Of a stretch of DNA of 64,000 nt, positions 24,418 to 36,400 are shown piece after piece. Position 1 is the stretch's first letter, and each line of letters opens with the position of its first letter. The translations under genes and the position numbers were made by a program. The notes under the pieces are model-generated. The model searched no databases. It saw only the letters and a list, made by a program, of their open reading frames with translations, and had not been told where the DNA came from. The stretch is from Trema orientale (Eukaryota > Streptophyta > Magnoliopsida > Rosales > Cannabaceae): NCBI GenBank assembly GCA_002914845.1, contig JXTC01000387.1:62001-126000 (forward strand), written 5' to 3'.

Positions 24418-25041
24418 GGGGGATTATCAATTTTGACCTTCTTTAATACATGTGATGAAAAAAAGGATAATTTATAAATTATTTACAAAAGTAGGACTTT
24501 TATTGCCATGTCATTTAATGAATATTTCGGAGTTCCAAAATTACCCTTGACTCGACCCTAGTCGAAAAAATCAAAAGTGACGGAGGCGATGCCGGGAAGA
24601 CGGCTGGCTATGTTCGACTGGGGTTGAAATTTTTTGACCACGATCGAACGCCGGTCGAAAATTTCGACTGGTGGCTTCGACCCAGTCGAATTGTTCGACT
24701 ACAGTCGATCGATGGTTCAACCCTGGTCGAACATTTTCGACTAGGGTCGAAATTTTCCGGCCACCGGTTGAAAAACAATCGGAACAGCCGGGAGAGGCGG
24801 CCGGACAAGTTCGACCACGGTCGAAAATTTTCGATCCTAGTCAGCGGAGGCGCCGCCGCCGGGGTCAGGATCGAGACCAGTGGTGGTGGCTAAAGTAGTT
24901 TGAAGTTTGTTGAAGAAATAGGGTATCAAAGTAATTTTACATGTGTGACATGACAATTAGGGTTAGTTTTGAAAACATTAATGAATGAGCCCTATTTTCC
25001 ATCATGAGGATTTAGTAGACCTCCTAAGTGTAAATTCTCCT
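24418..25041. mobile_element. MITE-like element with TCGA dyads, copy 1
   Basis: About 620 bp with an obvious relative at 27968-28505. The ends are imperfect inverted repeats: TTGACC..TAATACATGTGATGAAAA on the left against GGTCTACTAAATCCTCATGATGG on the reverse of the right. The centre (24551-24846) holds about nine short dyads of the type TCGAC-N4-GTCGA. No protein is evident; the open frames through the centre only reflect the repeated motif. The superfamily is unknown and I could not define a target duplication. Confidence 0.65.
24551..24846. repeat. Cluster of TCGACyNNrGTCGA dyads
   Basis: About nine hairpin-capable dyads follow each other with spacers of AAAATTT or similar, for example TCGACCCTAGTCGA, TCGACTACAGTCGA, TCGACTAGGGTCGAA and TCGACCACGGTCGAA. 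CpG-bearing TCGA is dense in otherwise CpG-poor DNA. Confidence 0.8.
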
Positions 25042-25388
25042 AAATAAAATGCATATCATTTTTTTTTGTATTTTTTTATTTCTAATGGTTGATTTTGATT
25101 TTAGATAGTGAGCAACTCCGAGTCTATCGTGGATCATTTTATGAAGCGTAATTTAATTAAAATTTAATCAATAATAGACTGATACGTTAATTTATTAATT
25201 AGAATCACTTATAACATATTGATAATTCATTATAGTATTGGCACCACAATCCACAAGTCCTCCATAGGGCCATAGCATTACTTTTTTATAAAGGGTTAAT
25301 TGCAAAAGAATATCTTAAAGTATGTCTTTTCTGTAGTTTTAACCATATTTTTTAGTTTGTGTACAATTACACCTATGTATTTGAAATA

Positions 25389-26254
25389 AAGTAAAACCTC
25401 TATAAATTAATACTGTTGGCACTAAGAGAAATTATTACTTTATAGAGGTTATTTATTTATCGATAAATGAAAAATTTACTAATTTATCGATGAATAAATA
25501 TTTATTAATTTAAAAGAGTAATCTGAGCTTAATACTTACACCTTTTTTTTCCTCTAAAATATGTATATGATCTCTAATAATATAAATTTGATACAGTCAA
25601 AATTAATGTGTACATACAAAGAAACCTAAATACACAAAAGTTAACACGTATATACACAAAGTTATTATATATTGTTTGTATATAAATAAAATTTTAAAAG
25701 TTAATTTTCAGTGTACATCAAAAAGTTAAGAAGTATATATATATATATAATGACAAAAGTAGCTTTAAAATTTAATACCTTATAAAATATAGTATTTCAA
25801 GATATTTATATATATTGAACATAATAACGATAATTAATAGTCATTAGTTTTGCTTCAAGAATATAAATCATTATAAATATGTTCCAAATTATATATTGAA
25901 TGTGAAGTATTCATTACAAAAATTAGAGTATGAAATTGAGTTCAATTTAAGTACAAATAATAAGCAAATAACTTTAGATGCAGTTTGAAAAAAGAACACA
26001 ATTAAGAAAATAGAAGTTATCTAGAAAAGAATCCATTAATATTGTAATGTTTATGTTATTTCCTTTATGTATTTAATGAATTATTACTTTATATATTCGA
26101 TGGGCCTTAAATTATGGAACTACAACAAAATTATTATCTTATGCATTTAACAAGAATGTTAATTTAGTACATTGATCCGAGTTAGGATTAGAAGATTTTA
26201 TTATTTAATAGAAGTTATTAATTTATCGAACGTTCATATATCGAAGTTTTACTA
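25389..26254. mobile_element. AT-rich terminal-inverted-repeat element, about 870 bp
   Basis: The left end AGTAAAACCTCTATAAATTA is mirrored by the right end, whose reverse complement reads TAGTAAAACTTCGATATATG. Both ends are followed inward by TTATCGATAAAT / TCGATAAATTAAT stretches. There is no coding capacity and the target duplication is unclear. It is probably a non-autonomous DNA transposon of a widespread plant type. Confidence 0.6.
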
Positions 26255-27967
26255 TATATGTAAATATCTACTTCATGTGTACAAATTTTTTGATTTATGT
26301 TGTTTGTTTTAAGTTATTTTCAATAAAATTTTATTGTTTGTCAATAGAAATAAGAAATCTTTATTTCGTGTTTAGTGCAGAATTTTAATTTTTTTGGTCA
26401 ATTTGGACACAAAGCTTAGATTTTTGACTCAATATAAATGTATAATTTTGTACAGACTAAAAATATAATTAAAATTACCGAAAAACCATACTTGAGAGTG
26501 TTTTTTTTCCCCTTTTTTTCCGGTTGTCACTTTTTCAAACTTGCGTGCTACCTTCAGCCTAAGACCAAGCTTCGTACTTTATATATTGAATATTATAGGT
26601 ACATTTAATATCATTAGTACTCTAGCTATTAATCGTCTAAGAATCGACGTCATAATACGATTTTTCTTTTAAATCTCAAAAGTTTTTCACGTGTTTCACA
26701 TTTCCCCAGTTAAGGTATCCATAAATATTAAACATTCTATTTTTTTTTCTCCGATGAACCATTCTATTTTTTTCTACTAATAGTCTACTAATCAATGCCA
26801 AAAAATACGATTTTTCTTTGCTTTTGCTTTTCAAAAAATTCTACACGTACGTCGTTTACGTTTTCCTAATTAAAGTATTCACAAATAGAAGTTAAACAAG
26901 GTTATTATTTTGGATAAAACATCTATCTTTATAATAATTAAGTTCATAAAAATCTTATGATCGCAAGTTTAATCTGATTGGTAACCATATTTACCTCTAA
27001 TATTAAAGTTTATAGATGAATTAACTCTACTCGAATATAAAAAAAAAATTCATAGTTTTTTCTTTGATTTTTATAATGATTAAGTTTTAAATAAGGTTAT
27101 TATTTCAAATAAAATGCATATTTTCTAAAAAAAAACATCTTCAACTTCTAAATGACAAAAGAGAGGGAAAAAAAGATACATAGAGAAAGCAGGTAGAAAT
27201 TTCCAATAGAGGAAACTAGGCTTGGTAGCAGTTTGACAGGTTATGATAATTTTTTAATGGAAAGTTCAAAAATCAACCCCTAGTTTTTCTCAAAATTGAT
27301 TGAAGTTTGTGTACTACCTGCTTGAGTTTTTTTTTTTTTTTTTTCTCAACTAGTTAGTTCATGTTTGATTACTTATCATGAGTTTTGTCAACTATCTAGT
27401 TGAGTTTTATTAAGGTTGAGGTTTAAAATCGTATTTTGGGTAAAAAAGCCCAAAAGAAAATAATTATATTTCAAAACATATTTAATTAATTGCCATATGA
27501 CAAAAGAGTACTTTTAGAACTGCTATTCGCAAAAGACTCCCAAACAATACTTTCCTCCTCTTTTTCTTTTCCTTTTGCTTAATATTTCTTTCCTAGCCGA
27601 AATTCAAGAACAAACCAAAAGGTTCATGGACTTTGAAGCATTTTTCTTCTTCTTTTTTTACTTTTTTTTTTTCCTTCTGAGAATTGGATTCGAAGGGCAT
27701 AAGTGTCATTTAGTTACCAGTTGTGGTGTTTATTTGGGAATTTGTTCGAGCCAAGGAAGGTTTAAGAAATAATTAGTCGTCTTAAACTGATTAATTTATT
27801 GACCTTAACAAACAACAGTCGTCTAATGGAATTTGTTTACATTTAAGAAAAAGAATTTGTCTAGGAATTCTACCAAAAAAAAAAAAAAAGAATCTGTCTA
27901 GGAATGTATGGAAGGTTCTAAGTGGGAAAAATCCGAACTTAAAAATTAACCTATATCTCTACAATTG
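26255..27967. other. AT-rich intergenic DNA
   Basis: Long T and A runs (27331-27352, 27657-27671, 27876-27889) are present. The words CTAATAGTC / AAAATACGATTTTTCTTT recur at 26640 and 26780 with changes, suggesting a short degenerate duplication. No gene or terminal repeat is seen. Confidence 0.5.
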
Positions 27968-28505
27968 GAAGATTATCAGTTTTAACCTTTTTTGAATACA
28001 TATGATGAAAAGGGAGAAATCTTATAAACTATTTACAAAAATAAACTTTTACTGCCATGTCATTTAATGAATATTTTGGAGTTCCGACATTACCCTTAAC
28101 TCGACCCTACTTGAAAATTTTCGATCAAGTCAAAAAAGTAAAAAATAATGGTAGTGGTTGACCATATTCGAACACCGACCCTAATAAAAAATTTTTGACT
28201 GGGACCAAATTTTCCGACCACTAGTAAAAAATAATCAGAACAACGGGGAGAAGCAGCAGAACAAGTTTGACCATGGTCGAAATTTTTCGACCCTAGTCGA
28301 ATAGAGGCGCCGCCGCCAGGGTCGGAATCGGGATCAGGATCGGCAGTGGTGACTGAAGTAATTTGGAGTTTGTTGTAGAAATAAGGTATCTAAATAATTT
28401 TACATGTTTGACTTGATAATAAAGATTAGTTTTAAAATAATTAATGAGTGAGTCCCATTTTTCATCACAAAAGTTTAGTAGACCCCTTAAGTGTAAATTT
28501 CCCTA
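27968..28505. mobile_element. MITE-like element with TCGA dyads, copy 2 (decayed)
   Basis: Same orientation and order as 24418-25041: ATTATCAG, TTTAATGAATATT-GGAGTTCC, TTACCCTTAACTCGACCC, then the GC-rich GCCGCCGCC block, TAATTTGGAGTTTGTTG, and TTTAGTAGACCCCTTAAGTG at the end. Only about four of the TCGA dyads remain; the others read TTGA or TCAA, the change expected from deamination of methylated CpG. Confidence 0.65.
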
Positions 28506-30486
28506 CTATATTTTGTTTTCAAGCCAAATCATGTATTTGTTGTGGAGACTCTTCTTCTTCTTCTTCTTTTTCTTTATTTTTTATTTTTTAATTTTTTAAT
28601 TTATATATTTACATAAAAAAAAATATTAATTCTAGTACATGTATAAATCGCTTTATTTCCGAGATGATTCAGATGAAAGATAAAACGACAAGAACGATTA
28701 TTACTATCTCTTAACAAAGAGTTCATATAACTACCAGCATTACTAAATATATTATTAGACTAGTTCACCATACCCACAATAATTTTAAAATCATCTCTAC
28801 AACATAGACAGTGAATCCTAAATATATCATAAGATACAAATCTTCATCATCTCAAAGTATAGTACAAATCCAGATAGACTCCATCTTAGTGAACCATGCA
28901 GCGTTTATATTGAATTTTTTCAAAATTTGGATTCTAAGAGAAAATAAATAAATTCTATGCACATCTAGAATCTGGTAGGACAATAAATAAAATTAACAAA
29001 ATCTATATATTTAGAATTTGGTAGAATAAAGCTCTCATAAAAATAAATTTATGGGAGCAAGACATTTACACGAATAGAAGAATTCTTAACAACAAAACAA
29101 TAAACAAGGGAAAACCTAATGGTGAGATGGCATAATGATAGAAAGATTGTTAAAGAAAAAAATAGAGTTTTTGAGAGCCCAAGCTGTCATTTATTTATTT
29201 TTATTTATTTATTTTCTTACTTTGTACGATATGGATTATGAATTAATATATTTCTTTGTTACATAATTAATGGCTGAGATATTCCTTTAGAAGGAAAGTT
29301 TAGTCAAATTAGCTTTAGTTGACTGTCCCGAATTATAAAAAAACAACAAAATAATAAAAGAATTTATAATGGTGTGTTTTATAATTGAGAAATTTTCTAT
29401 TGTATTGCTCATATAGCAATTTATTTATTTTAACAATAAATTCCCTTTTTCCTTAACCGAGAAAAAAAAAATGACAGCTTGGGTGCATATAGATTGCGAG
29501 TGCATAAGAAATCTTATGTACGTGGATTTGCTTATGAGCTAAAGCAGGCTACTAGCTACGTGAGGTTGTTATGTGTAGATTTATAAATTACAATTATAAT
29601 TATAATTAGTTTACATGTTCTAATATTATATATATATATATACACATGTATATAACTTTCTTTTAAAAAAAAAAAAAGATTTCGTAGAGAAAAGAAAAAG
29701 AGATTGGGTAGTCAATTGGGAGCTGCTGGTGGACAAATAATAGTTGGAGTGGAAACAGGATCAGATACCAAATAATTACAATGATTTGATCTCTGCAGAC
29801 CTCTTTAGGTAACGTACGTCAACGGGAAGTGTGGTTAGGTCTAGATTTCATGTGTAAGCTTCGCTATATTTAACCCAAATTAAGAAGTCAAGAAGTACTA
29901 TGCTTGTATGTTGGAAATTTGTACCGATGCTAGTAGTACTGATGCTGGTAGTACATCAAATTTTGAAATTCTGCAGTACTTGCATTATTTTTTTTTAATT
30001 TATTTTGAATGTAGTACAGAAGCATTTGTACTGCATGCTAGACTATCTCCGATGGAAATAATTTGAAAAATAAATATATATTAGGATAATAGTTGGTTGG
30101 ATGAATTGTAAAAAAAAAAGGCTCTCAAAATTTAAGTGTTTTGTAATTTAAATTTTGAAGTTTGGATTCTGCGAAATAAATTTTGAGATTAAGAAATTCT
30201 GAAAATTAATAACCTCGACTCATTTTTTGACCAATCTTATTAACGAAAAAATAATAATATCCTCCATAAAAATTGGATTAGTTGTTATTATTTTCCTTAA
30301 TTTTGATGATATTATTATCTTTTATCAGTTAAAGTTATTCAAAAAGTCAACTTAGGGTATTAATTTTCAAAAAATTTTAATCTCAGGTTATTATTTTACA
30401 GAGTTCAAACTCTGGGGTTTAAATTACAGAACACTCAAACCTCTTTTTTTTTTTGTGTGCAGATTATCCTAGTTGGTATTTCATCT
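28506..30486. other. AT-rich intergenic DNA with microsatellites
   Basis: (CTT)n at 28550-28570 and (TA)n at about 29627-29643. No exon, terminal repeat or RNA gene is recognisable. Confidence 0.5.
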
Positions 30487-30640
30487 AGTTTACTAAACTT
30501 TTTGTACTAATACATGTGGTAAGTAAGTTATCATAATTCAATTGAGTACTGAAACTTATCACAAATAAATTTACACCATCACTAATTGAATGATGACAAC
30601 TTACTTGCCACACATACTAGTAGAAAAATTTTGGTAAATT
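30487..30640. mobile_element. Fold-back MITE, about 150 bp
   Basis: Two arms of about 60 nt are inverted copies of each other: the left arm contains ACATGTGGTAAGTAAGTTAT and the right arm, reversed, ATGTGTGGCAAGTAAGTTGT. They are separated by a short loop near 30550-30575, so almost the whole element can form one hairpin. Part of the right arm (TGAATGATGACAACT) is repeated directly at 30659-30673. Confidence 0.75.
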
Positions 30641-30675
30641 TAATACCATTCACTAATTGAATGATGACAACTAAT

Positions 30676-31090
30676 CATGCCGTGTCGTACCCGGCCCGTT
30701 ACATGCCTCTACCCGTGCCATGCTTATGCCCGATTTCGTGCTGTTATCATATCATTATCGTGCTTATCTATTTTCGTGCCTAATTGTTCTTGTTTTCGGT
30801 ATTATACTATTACCGTGCCTAATCGTGCCTATTTTCGGTATTGGGTTATTTTCTGTACCTAATCGTGCTCGTTTCTAATATTGTGCTCTTTTCGTACCTA
30901 ATGTGCCTGTTTCCGATATTATGCTATTGTCGTACTAATTGCATCCGTTTTAGGTACTATGATATTTTTATGCCTAATCGTGCTTGTTTTTTATTCTATT
31001 ATTCTTGTGTCTAATCTTGCCCATTTTTTATATCATATATAATTTCAAGCCTAATTATTTCTACTTTCAAACTCTTATTGTTCTTGTTCC
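30676..31090 (+). repeat. Decaying tandem array, about 39-bp unit, about 10 copies
   Basis: The unit is approximately CGTGCCTAATCGTGCC + TGTTTTCGGTATTATGC + TATTTT. Successive units lose GTGCC and CpG towards the right. The left border contains GTGCC/GTGCT words in dense order, and similar words recur at 31682-31790. Confidence 0.75.
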
Positions 31091-31681
31091 ATAATCGTTC
31101 TCATTGTTGATTTTTTTTCTTCCAAATTTAGTTGTTTTAATATTATTAGACATATTTCGTTTTAAGAAATTATGAATTATGAATTGTTAATTATTATGTA
31201 ATAGAAAGAAATTATTTGCAAATTGAGATAATTTTTATATAAAAACAAATCTAAATTGAAATATTAAAGTGTAGTGAGTAATGATAATTAATTTAAATTT
31301 CTATAGTTAAAGTATATTCTAACTAAATTAGTGCCCACTCAAATTATATCAAAATGTAGAATTAAAAAGTTATAAATAACACGTACCTAAACTGTATTTT
31401 TCTTTCTTAATATTTTAAAGATTTTATATTGGATGTGAGTTTTGCCTTAAATTCTTAATATCTTTAAAGTCTTTGACTCAAACTTATTAAATTTTGGAAT
31501 TTTTTGATTTAAAAAAAATAAAATTGATGTAATACTCATAATATATATTATTTTTACTTAGAAAAATTTTAATTTTTAAATTTTCTATTTTTCAAATATA
31601 TTGTATTAAAATTATACCCAGAAAAATTAAAATAAATTTGAAATAAGTATATTTTTTGGAAACTAATTATTTTTCTTAACC
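31091..31681. other. AT-rich spacer between two GTGCC-rich ends
   Basis: Very AT-rich, no coding capacity. It is bounded on both sides by GTGCC/GTGCT-rich sequence, so it may be the core of one non-autonomous element spanning about 30676-31800. Confidence 0.4.
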
Positions 31682-31800
31682 GTACATGCCGTGCTTGTTA
31701 TTTGTGCCTGTCGTGCTATGTGTCGTTCCTGTGCCTATGCATGTGTCATGCCGTGCCGAGTAGAACACGTTTACTTATTGTGTCGTGCTGGCAAAAAACT
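31682..31800 (+). repeat. GTGCC/GTGCT-rich block
   Basis: Irregular repeats of GTGCC, CGTGCT and TGTCGT over about 110 bp resemble the start of the 39-bp array at 30676. It could be the other end of the same element. Confidence 0.55.
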
Positions 31801-31919
31801 AACCGAGTTGAAAAAAAAAAATCGACATTTATTTGGATAAACCGCTAGACTATCTCGAATGGACATGATATATATATATATTTATGTCAAATTTTAGAAA
31901 TTAGGCAAAAGTTGTCTCT

Positions 31920-33118
31920 AGCTCTAGGGTTGTAAAAACAAAACGCTAGATTGAAAAAACCAACCGAAATTGAAAAAACTAAAAACCGACATTTGTTTGG
32001 TTGGTTTATCTTTTAGGTTTGAAGAAAAATTAACTCACTGAAAATTTAATTTTAGTATTTTTTACCCTTTTATATTTAATAATTTAAATATTAAATATTA
32101 ATTACTACATAAAACAAATAGATTGCTAAAACTAATTTTTGGTCTCTTTTTCAATTCCCTAAAACCCAAACCCAATTCATAAACCCAATTTATTTACCAA
32201 CTCTCCTAAGGCCCAAAGAATAGGGATGGCATCAGGTCGAGTTTGGGGCTGGTATGACTATCTCACCCCCGTATCCACGGAGAAAAATCAAACCTATACC
32301 CGTCTTATTTACCTGTTTAAATTAGAGACGCGAGTTCGGGTATTACCTACTTGGGTAGACGGCTACCCGTGGGTACCCATACCCGGTAAAAAATTAAACA
32401 AATATTATGTGAATAATTTAAAAAATAGAAAGAAATATGAATTTAAAGAGAGAAAAAACAATCTAATGACAATATCATATACTAAAATTAGTAATACTTC
32501 AATAATACAAATATATACATATTTATTTATGTGTATTTTACATAAATTATATATATACCTAATATATATTTTATATATTTTATATATATAAATAATCGGG
32601 TCTGGTATGCGGGGCCGGTATCCTATACCTGTACCCGGATCGGAATTTTCATTTAGTACCCATACTAGTCCCATTTACCCGAATAGTAAGGTATTACCCA
32701 CTCCGTTAGAGTCGGGTACTCGCGGATAAATGGGTTGGCAGGTATAATTGCCATCCCTATTAAATATAATCCCTTTTCTAATTTTCCTATGACCCTTATT
32801 ATCTATATACATATATATTTCATGATCACATTAGATATTTGTATAGATGTATATTTGTTGTGGTTTTATGTTTATTTTGTGTTACTATTTCATAGGTAAT
32901 TCTACATTAAAGATAGACAATTCTTTAAAAATAAAAATAAAAAAATCTTTTTATATTTTTCCCTTGGTTTAAACCAAAAAATTGGACCCTCTGAATGAAA
33001 AGACGAATTGACCTTTATAAAATTTTAAAAAAAATTGGTGGAAACAAACCAAACTAAAATCGACTAATCAGTTTGAAAGGTCCAAAAAACAACCAAACCA
33101 ACCGATGCTCACACCTAA
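31920..33118. mobile_element. hAT-like element with nested hAT-like insertion, TSD TTGTCTCT
   Basis: The left end TAGGGTTGTAAAAAC (31925) and the reverse of the right end TAGGTGTGAGCATCGG are typical hAT-type termini. Inside each end lies CCAACCGAAA / GGTTGGTTTGG sequence in inverted order. TTGTCTCT occurs at 31912-31919 and 33119-33126, an 8-bp duplication as hAT elements make; five extra bases lie between it and the left TIR. No transposase is present. A second element (32221-32760) is inserted inside. Confidence 0.7.
32221..32760. mobile_element. Nested non-autonomous hAT-like element
   Basis: The ends are TAGGGATGGCATCAGG and, reversed from the right, TAGGGATGGCAATTATACC. Long subterminal inverted stretches (GGGTACCCATACCCG type) lie at both sides of an AT-rich centre. 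The open frames across it are by-products of these repeats. I could not see an 8-bp target duplication. Confidence 0.65.
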
Positions 33119-33126
33119 TTGTCTCT

Positions 33127-33429
33127 CAAATTGAATATTGAAAAGATGAAGAGATTAGATTGGATGTCCCATTTTATAATTCATTTTAGTAAATGTCTGT
33201 TTTTTTATTTTTTTTATTTTTATAGCTAAATGATCTAGTATATCTGGTTTTACACTTGGTATATCCACTTATATTTTAGTTTTAGTTTATATAGTTTATA
33301 TTACTTTTTATACCAGGCAAATCAGATTAACCACTTTTTATATCCACTGATATACAGCGATAACAACAAAGATCGACTTGCATCTTCCATTTGATCAGAT
33401 TCAATGTCGAAGGGAGAGCATAAAAAAAA
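33127..33429. other. AT-rich spacer between hAT-like element and LINE
   Basis: TATATCCACTTATA-like words are repeated a few times near 33256 and 33340. No gene is seen. Confidence 0.45.
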
Positions 33430-36400
33430 ACACACCAAATAAAAATTTTGACTTTCGAAAGAATAGAAAGAGCCCATAAAAATTTCCACCACTTAGTAGT
33501 ATAAGGCTGATTAGAAGAAAATAATAAATTCTGTTCTTATCTTACCAACTTGTATCCACTCTTTACAATGTAATCCCCCGACCTTTCAAAATGCCAAATT
33601 AGGCAATCCTCACTCGGACTACTACCAAAGGGTAAAGATAAAATCAAATTCTTAATCATCTTCCAGAAAGTACTTGAAATTAAACTTTCATTCCAAACCC
33701 CAGGGCTAAATAGAAGCTCTGCCACCTTCAAAATTGGTTCCAAAAGCCTTGTGATAGGCCAAAAAGTATGTAACCTAGGAAGCCAAGGATCCTCTTTAAC
33801 CTAAACCTTCAAACCATCTCCAACTCCCCACCGCATACCCTTCTCCATTAACTTCCTACCTTATAAGATACTCCGCCACAAATAAGAACAACCATTCTTC
33901 GCTTTTGCTTTTAGAAAGTCACCATCAGGAAAATATTTACCTTCCAAAATATGAGTTGCCAATGAACTTGGATTTTGAAGGAGTCGCCAGGCCTAGTTAG
34001 CCACTATAGTTTGATTGAAGCCTTAAGGATCCTGAAATCCAAGACCCCCCATTTCACCCATGCAATCTTTTGTTCCCATTTAATGGACCTACAAAAAAAA
34101 AAAATCAAAATGGATCGAAGATCATTATATAAAGAGACAAACACCTTGAAAATGCTCATGAGATAACAAGGGACTGCTTGTAAAAGGACTTTGACCGAAA
34201 CCTTTCGGCCTTCAACAGAAAATATTTGACGCCTCTAACCTTATACCTTTTTTTAAAATCGATCTTCAATACTCAAGAAAGTACAATACTTACTGCAACC
34301 CACCATAGTAGGAAGTCCCAAATACATATCATGTGATTGCACCTTCTCCAAACCTAAAATTCGAATAATAGCATTTTATCTATGCTCCCGTATATTAGGG
34401 CTAAAGTTAATAGCAGATTTATCCATACTAATACATTAATCTAACGCACGCTTATATTGGGAAAAAATTCTGATATACTTACAACTATCTTCCAACTTGG
34501 CTCTCGAAAAAATAAGTGAATCATCGGCAAAAAACAAGTGATTTACTCTAGAACAACTGAGTAGGTAAAACCACATAACAAAGACTTATTCTCTACTGCT
34601 ACCAGAGAGGCTGGCAAAGCTTTTGCACAGTGAAGAAAAAAATAAGGCAAAAGGGAGCAACCTTGATGCAAATCCCTAGAAGGGATAACTTTACCCATAA
34701 TAATACCGTAGAAACAGAACGCAAAGCTCAAGGTCGAGATGTGCTAAAAAAAATCAGATTTTGCAAATGAAGAGAGAAACCCATCTTCTCCAATACCACT
34801 ATTAAGAACCTCCATTCGACCTGGTCATAAGCTTTACTCATGCCTAAATTCAATACCATAAACCCCTTTCGATCATTATTCTTTCTATGAAGGGAGTGTA
34901 AGATATCAAAAGCTGCCACAACATTATCAATAATCAGTCTCCCACGCACAAAAGCACTTTGAGTAGAGAAAATGATTCTAGGCAAAATTGTTTTCAACCA
35001 ATTAGCAATGGTCTTCGTTACAAGCTAGTAGATGACATTGCATAGACTAATAGAGCAGAAGTTAGACACCCTTTCCAACTTAGATTTTTTTAGAATTAGA
35101 ACAATATTGGTATCATTAACCCCCTTAAGTGATTCTCCCTCATTTAAAATGCCTAAACATGCTCGAGTGACAGAAGAACCAATAATATCCTTGTATTTTT
35201 GGAAGAAGCAAGCATTAAACCCATCTAGACCCAGAGCTTTGTGTGGACCCATACACCGAAGAGCATTAAAACCCTCATTCTCATCAAAAGGACGTTGTAA
35301 CCATGTTGCATTGTCCTCAGTAGGAGAAGCACTAATGAACTTAGAACCCTCAAAAAGATCATCCTTCAATCGTTCAGTACTCTGAAAAATTTCTATAAAG
35401 TAGTCTTCCCGAACCTCAATTATTTCCTCCTTATCCTCTATCCACATTCCCATACTATCCTTAATATGAAGAATAACATTCTTTTTTTTTCTATTAGATG
35501 CTCTAGTATGAAAATATTTAGTACTGTGATCACTATTCACTATCCAATCTGCCCTCGAGCGTTGAAGCTAATATAATTCTTCTCTATACAATAATGACTC
35601 CAACTCTTTCTCTATCCCATGAATTCTATTACCAACTTCCGGTTGTTGGGCATGATTACCGGGAGCATTAAGAGAAGATTGGATTTTATCAAATTTTTCC
35701 CTCCATCTCTCAAACTTTTGATTACTCCAGGTAGACATTAACCAACTAGTTTCCTCCAAAGAACTTCGCACACTATTAAATCTATCATCTCCATAACAAA
35801 AGCCTACGATGATCCCACCCATCCTCTACCACCTTTCTATAATCATCCTCTATAAACCAAAAGGGTTCTAACCTAAACCGTCTTCTATCTTTACTCTCCG
35901 TTCACCTTTTTCGAGTCACACTATTAAGAAGTAACAGACGATGTTCCAAATCTAAAAGAATATCTAAATGTATGACCTTTGCCGAAGGAAATAACTTTAT
36001 CCAATTTCCATTAGAAAAAAATATGTCTAAACGTTACCGAACATTAGCCAAGGCCCCTTACTTATTATTTCAAGTAATACTTGGCCCAGAAAAGCCAAGA
36101 TCAGACAAACTACAGTCGTCCAACACTTCACAAAAATTACCTATAGCCCTAGGTGCTCGAGGTAGTCCACCAATTTTCTCAGAATTTGACAACACTTCAT
36201 TAAAATCACCATTGATTATTATTCACCCCAACAACCTAATCATCAATGTGACCCTTAGAGTATGAACATATAGACACATTCATACTATCATTCCTACATA
36301 AGAGCAAACCACCACTCCTACAAATATTATCCACAACCAACCCTAATTGAAACCCAACTAAAAATTTAATTCTCTCTGCATTCGCTCTAGCTAACCTTGT

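Noticed and set aside
24608-24898. Overlapping open frames in the TCGA element as genes
   Set aside because: They arise from the repeated dyads (FDPSR-like repeats on minus) and the GC-rich core; no domain and the second copy does not conserve them.
30676-31090. CRISPR-like array
   Set aside because: The units are contiguous, degenerate tandem repeats without spacers, in a plant nuclear genome.
32226-32674. 121- and 89-residue open frames
   Set aside because: They lie within a nested hAT-like element across its inverted repeats and AT-rich core; composition is not protein-like.
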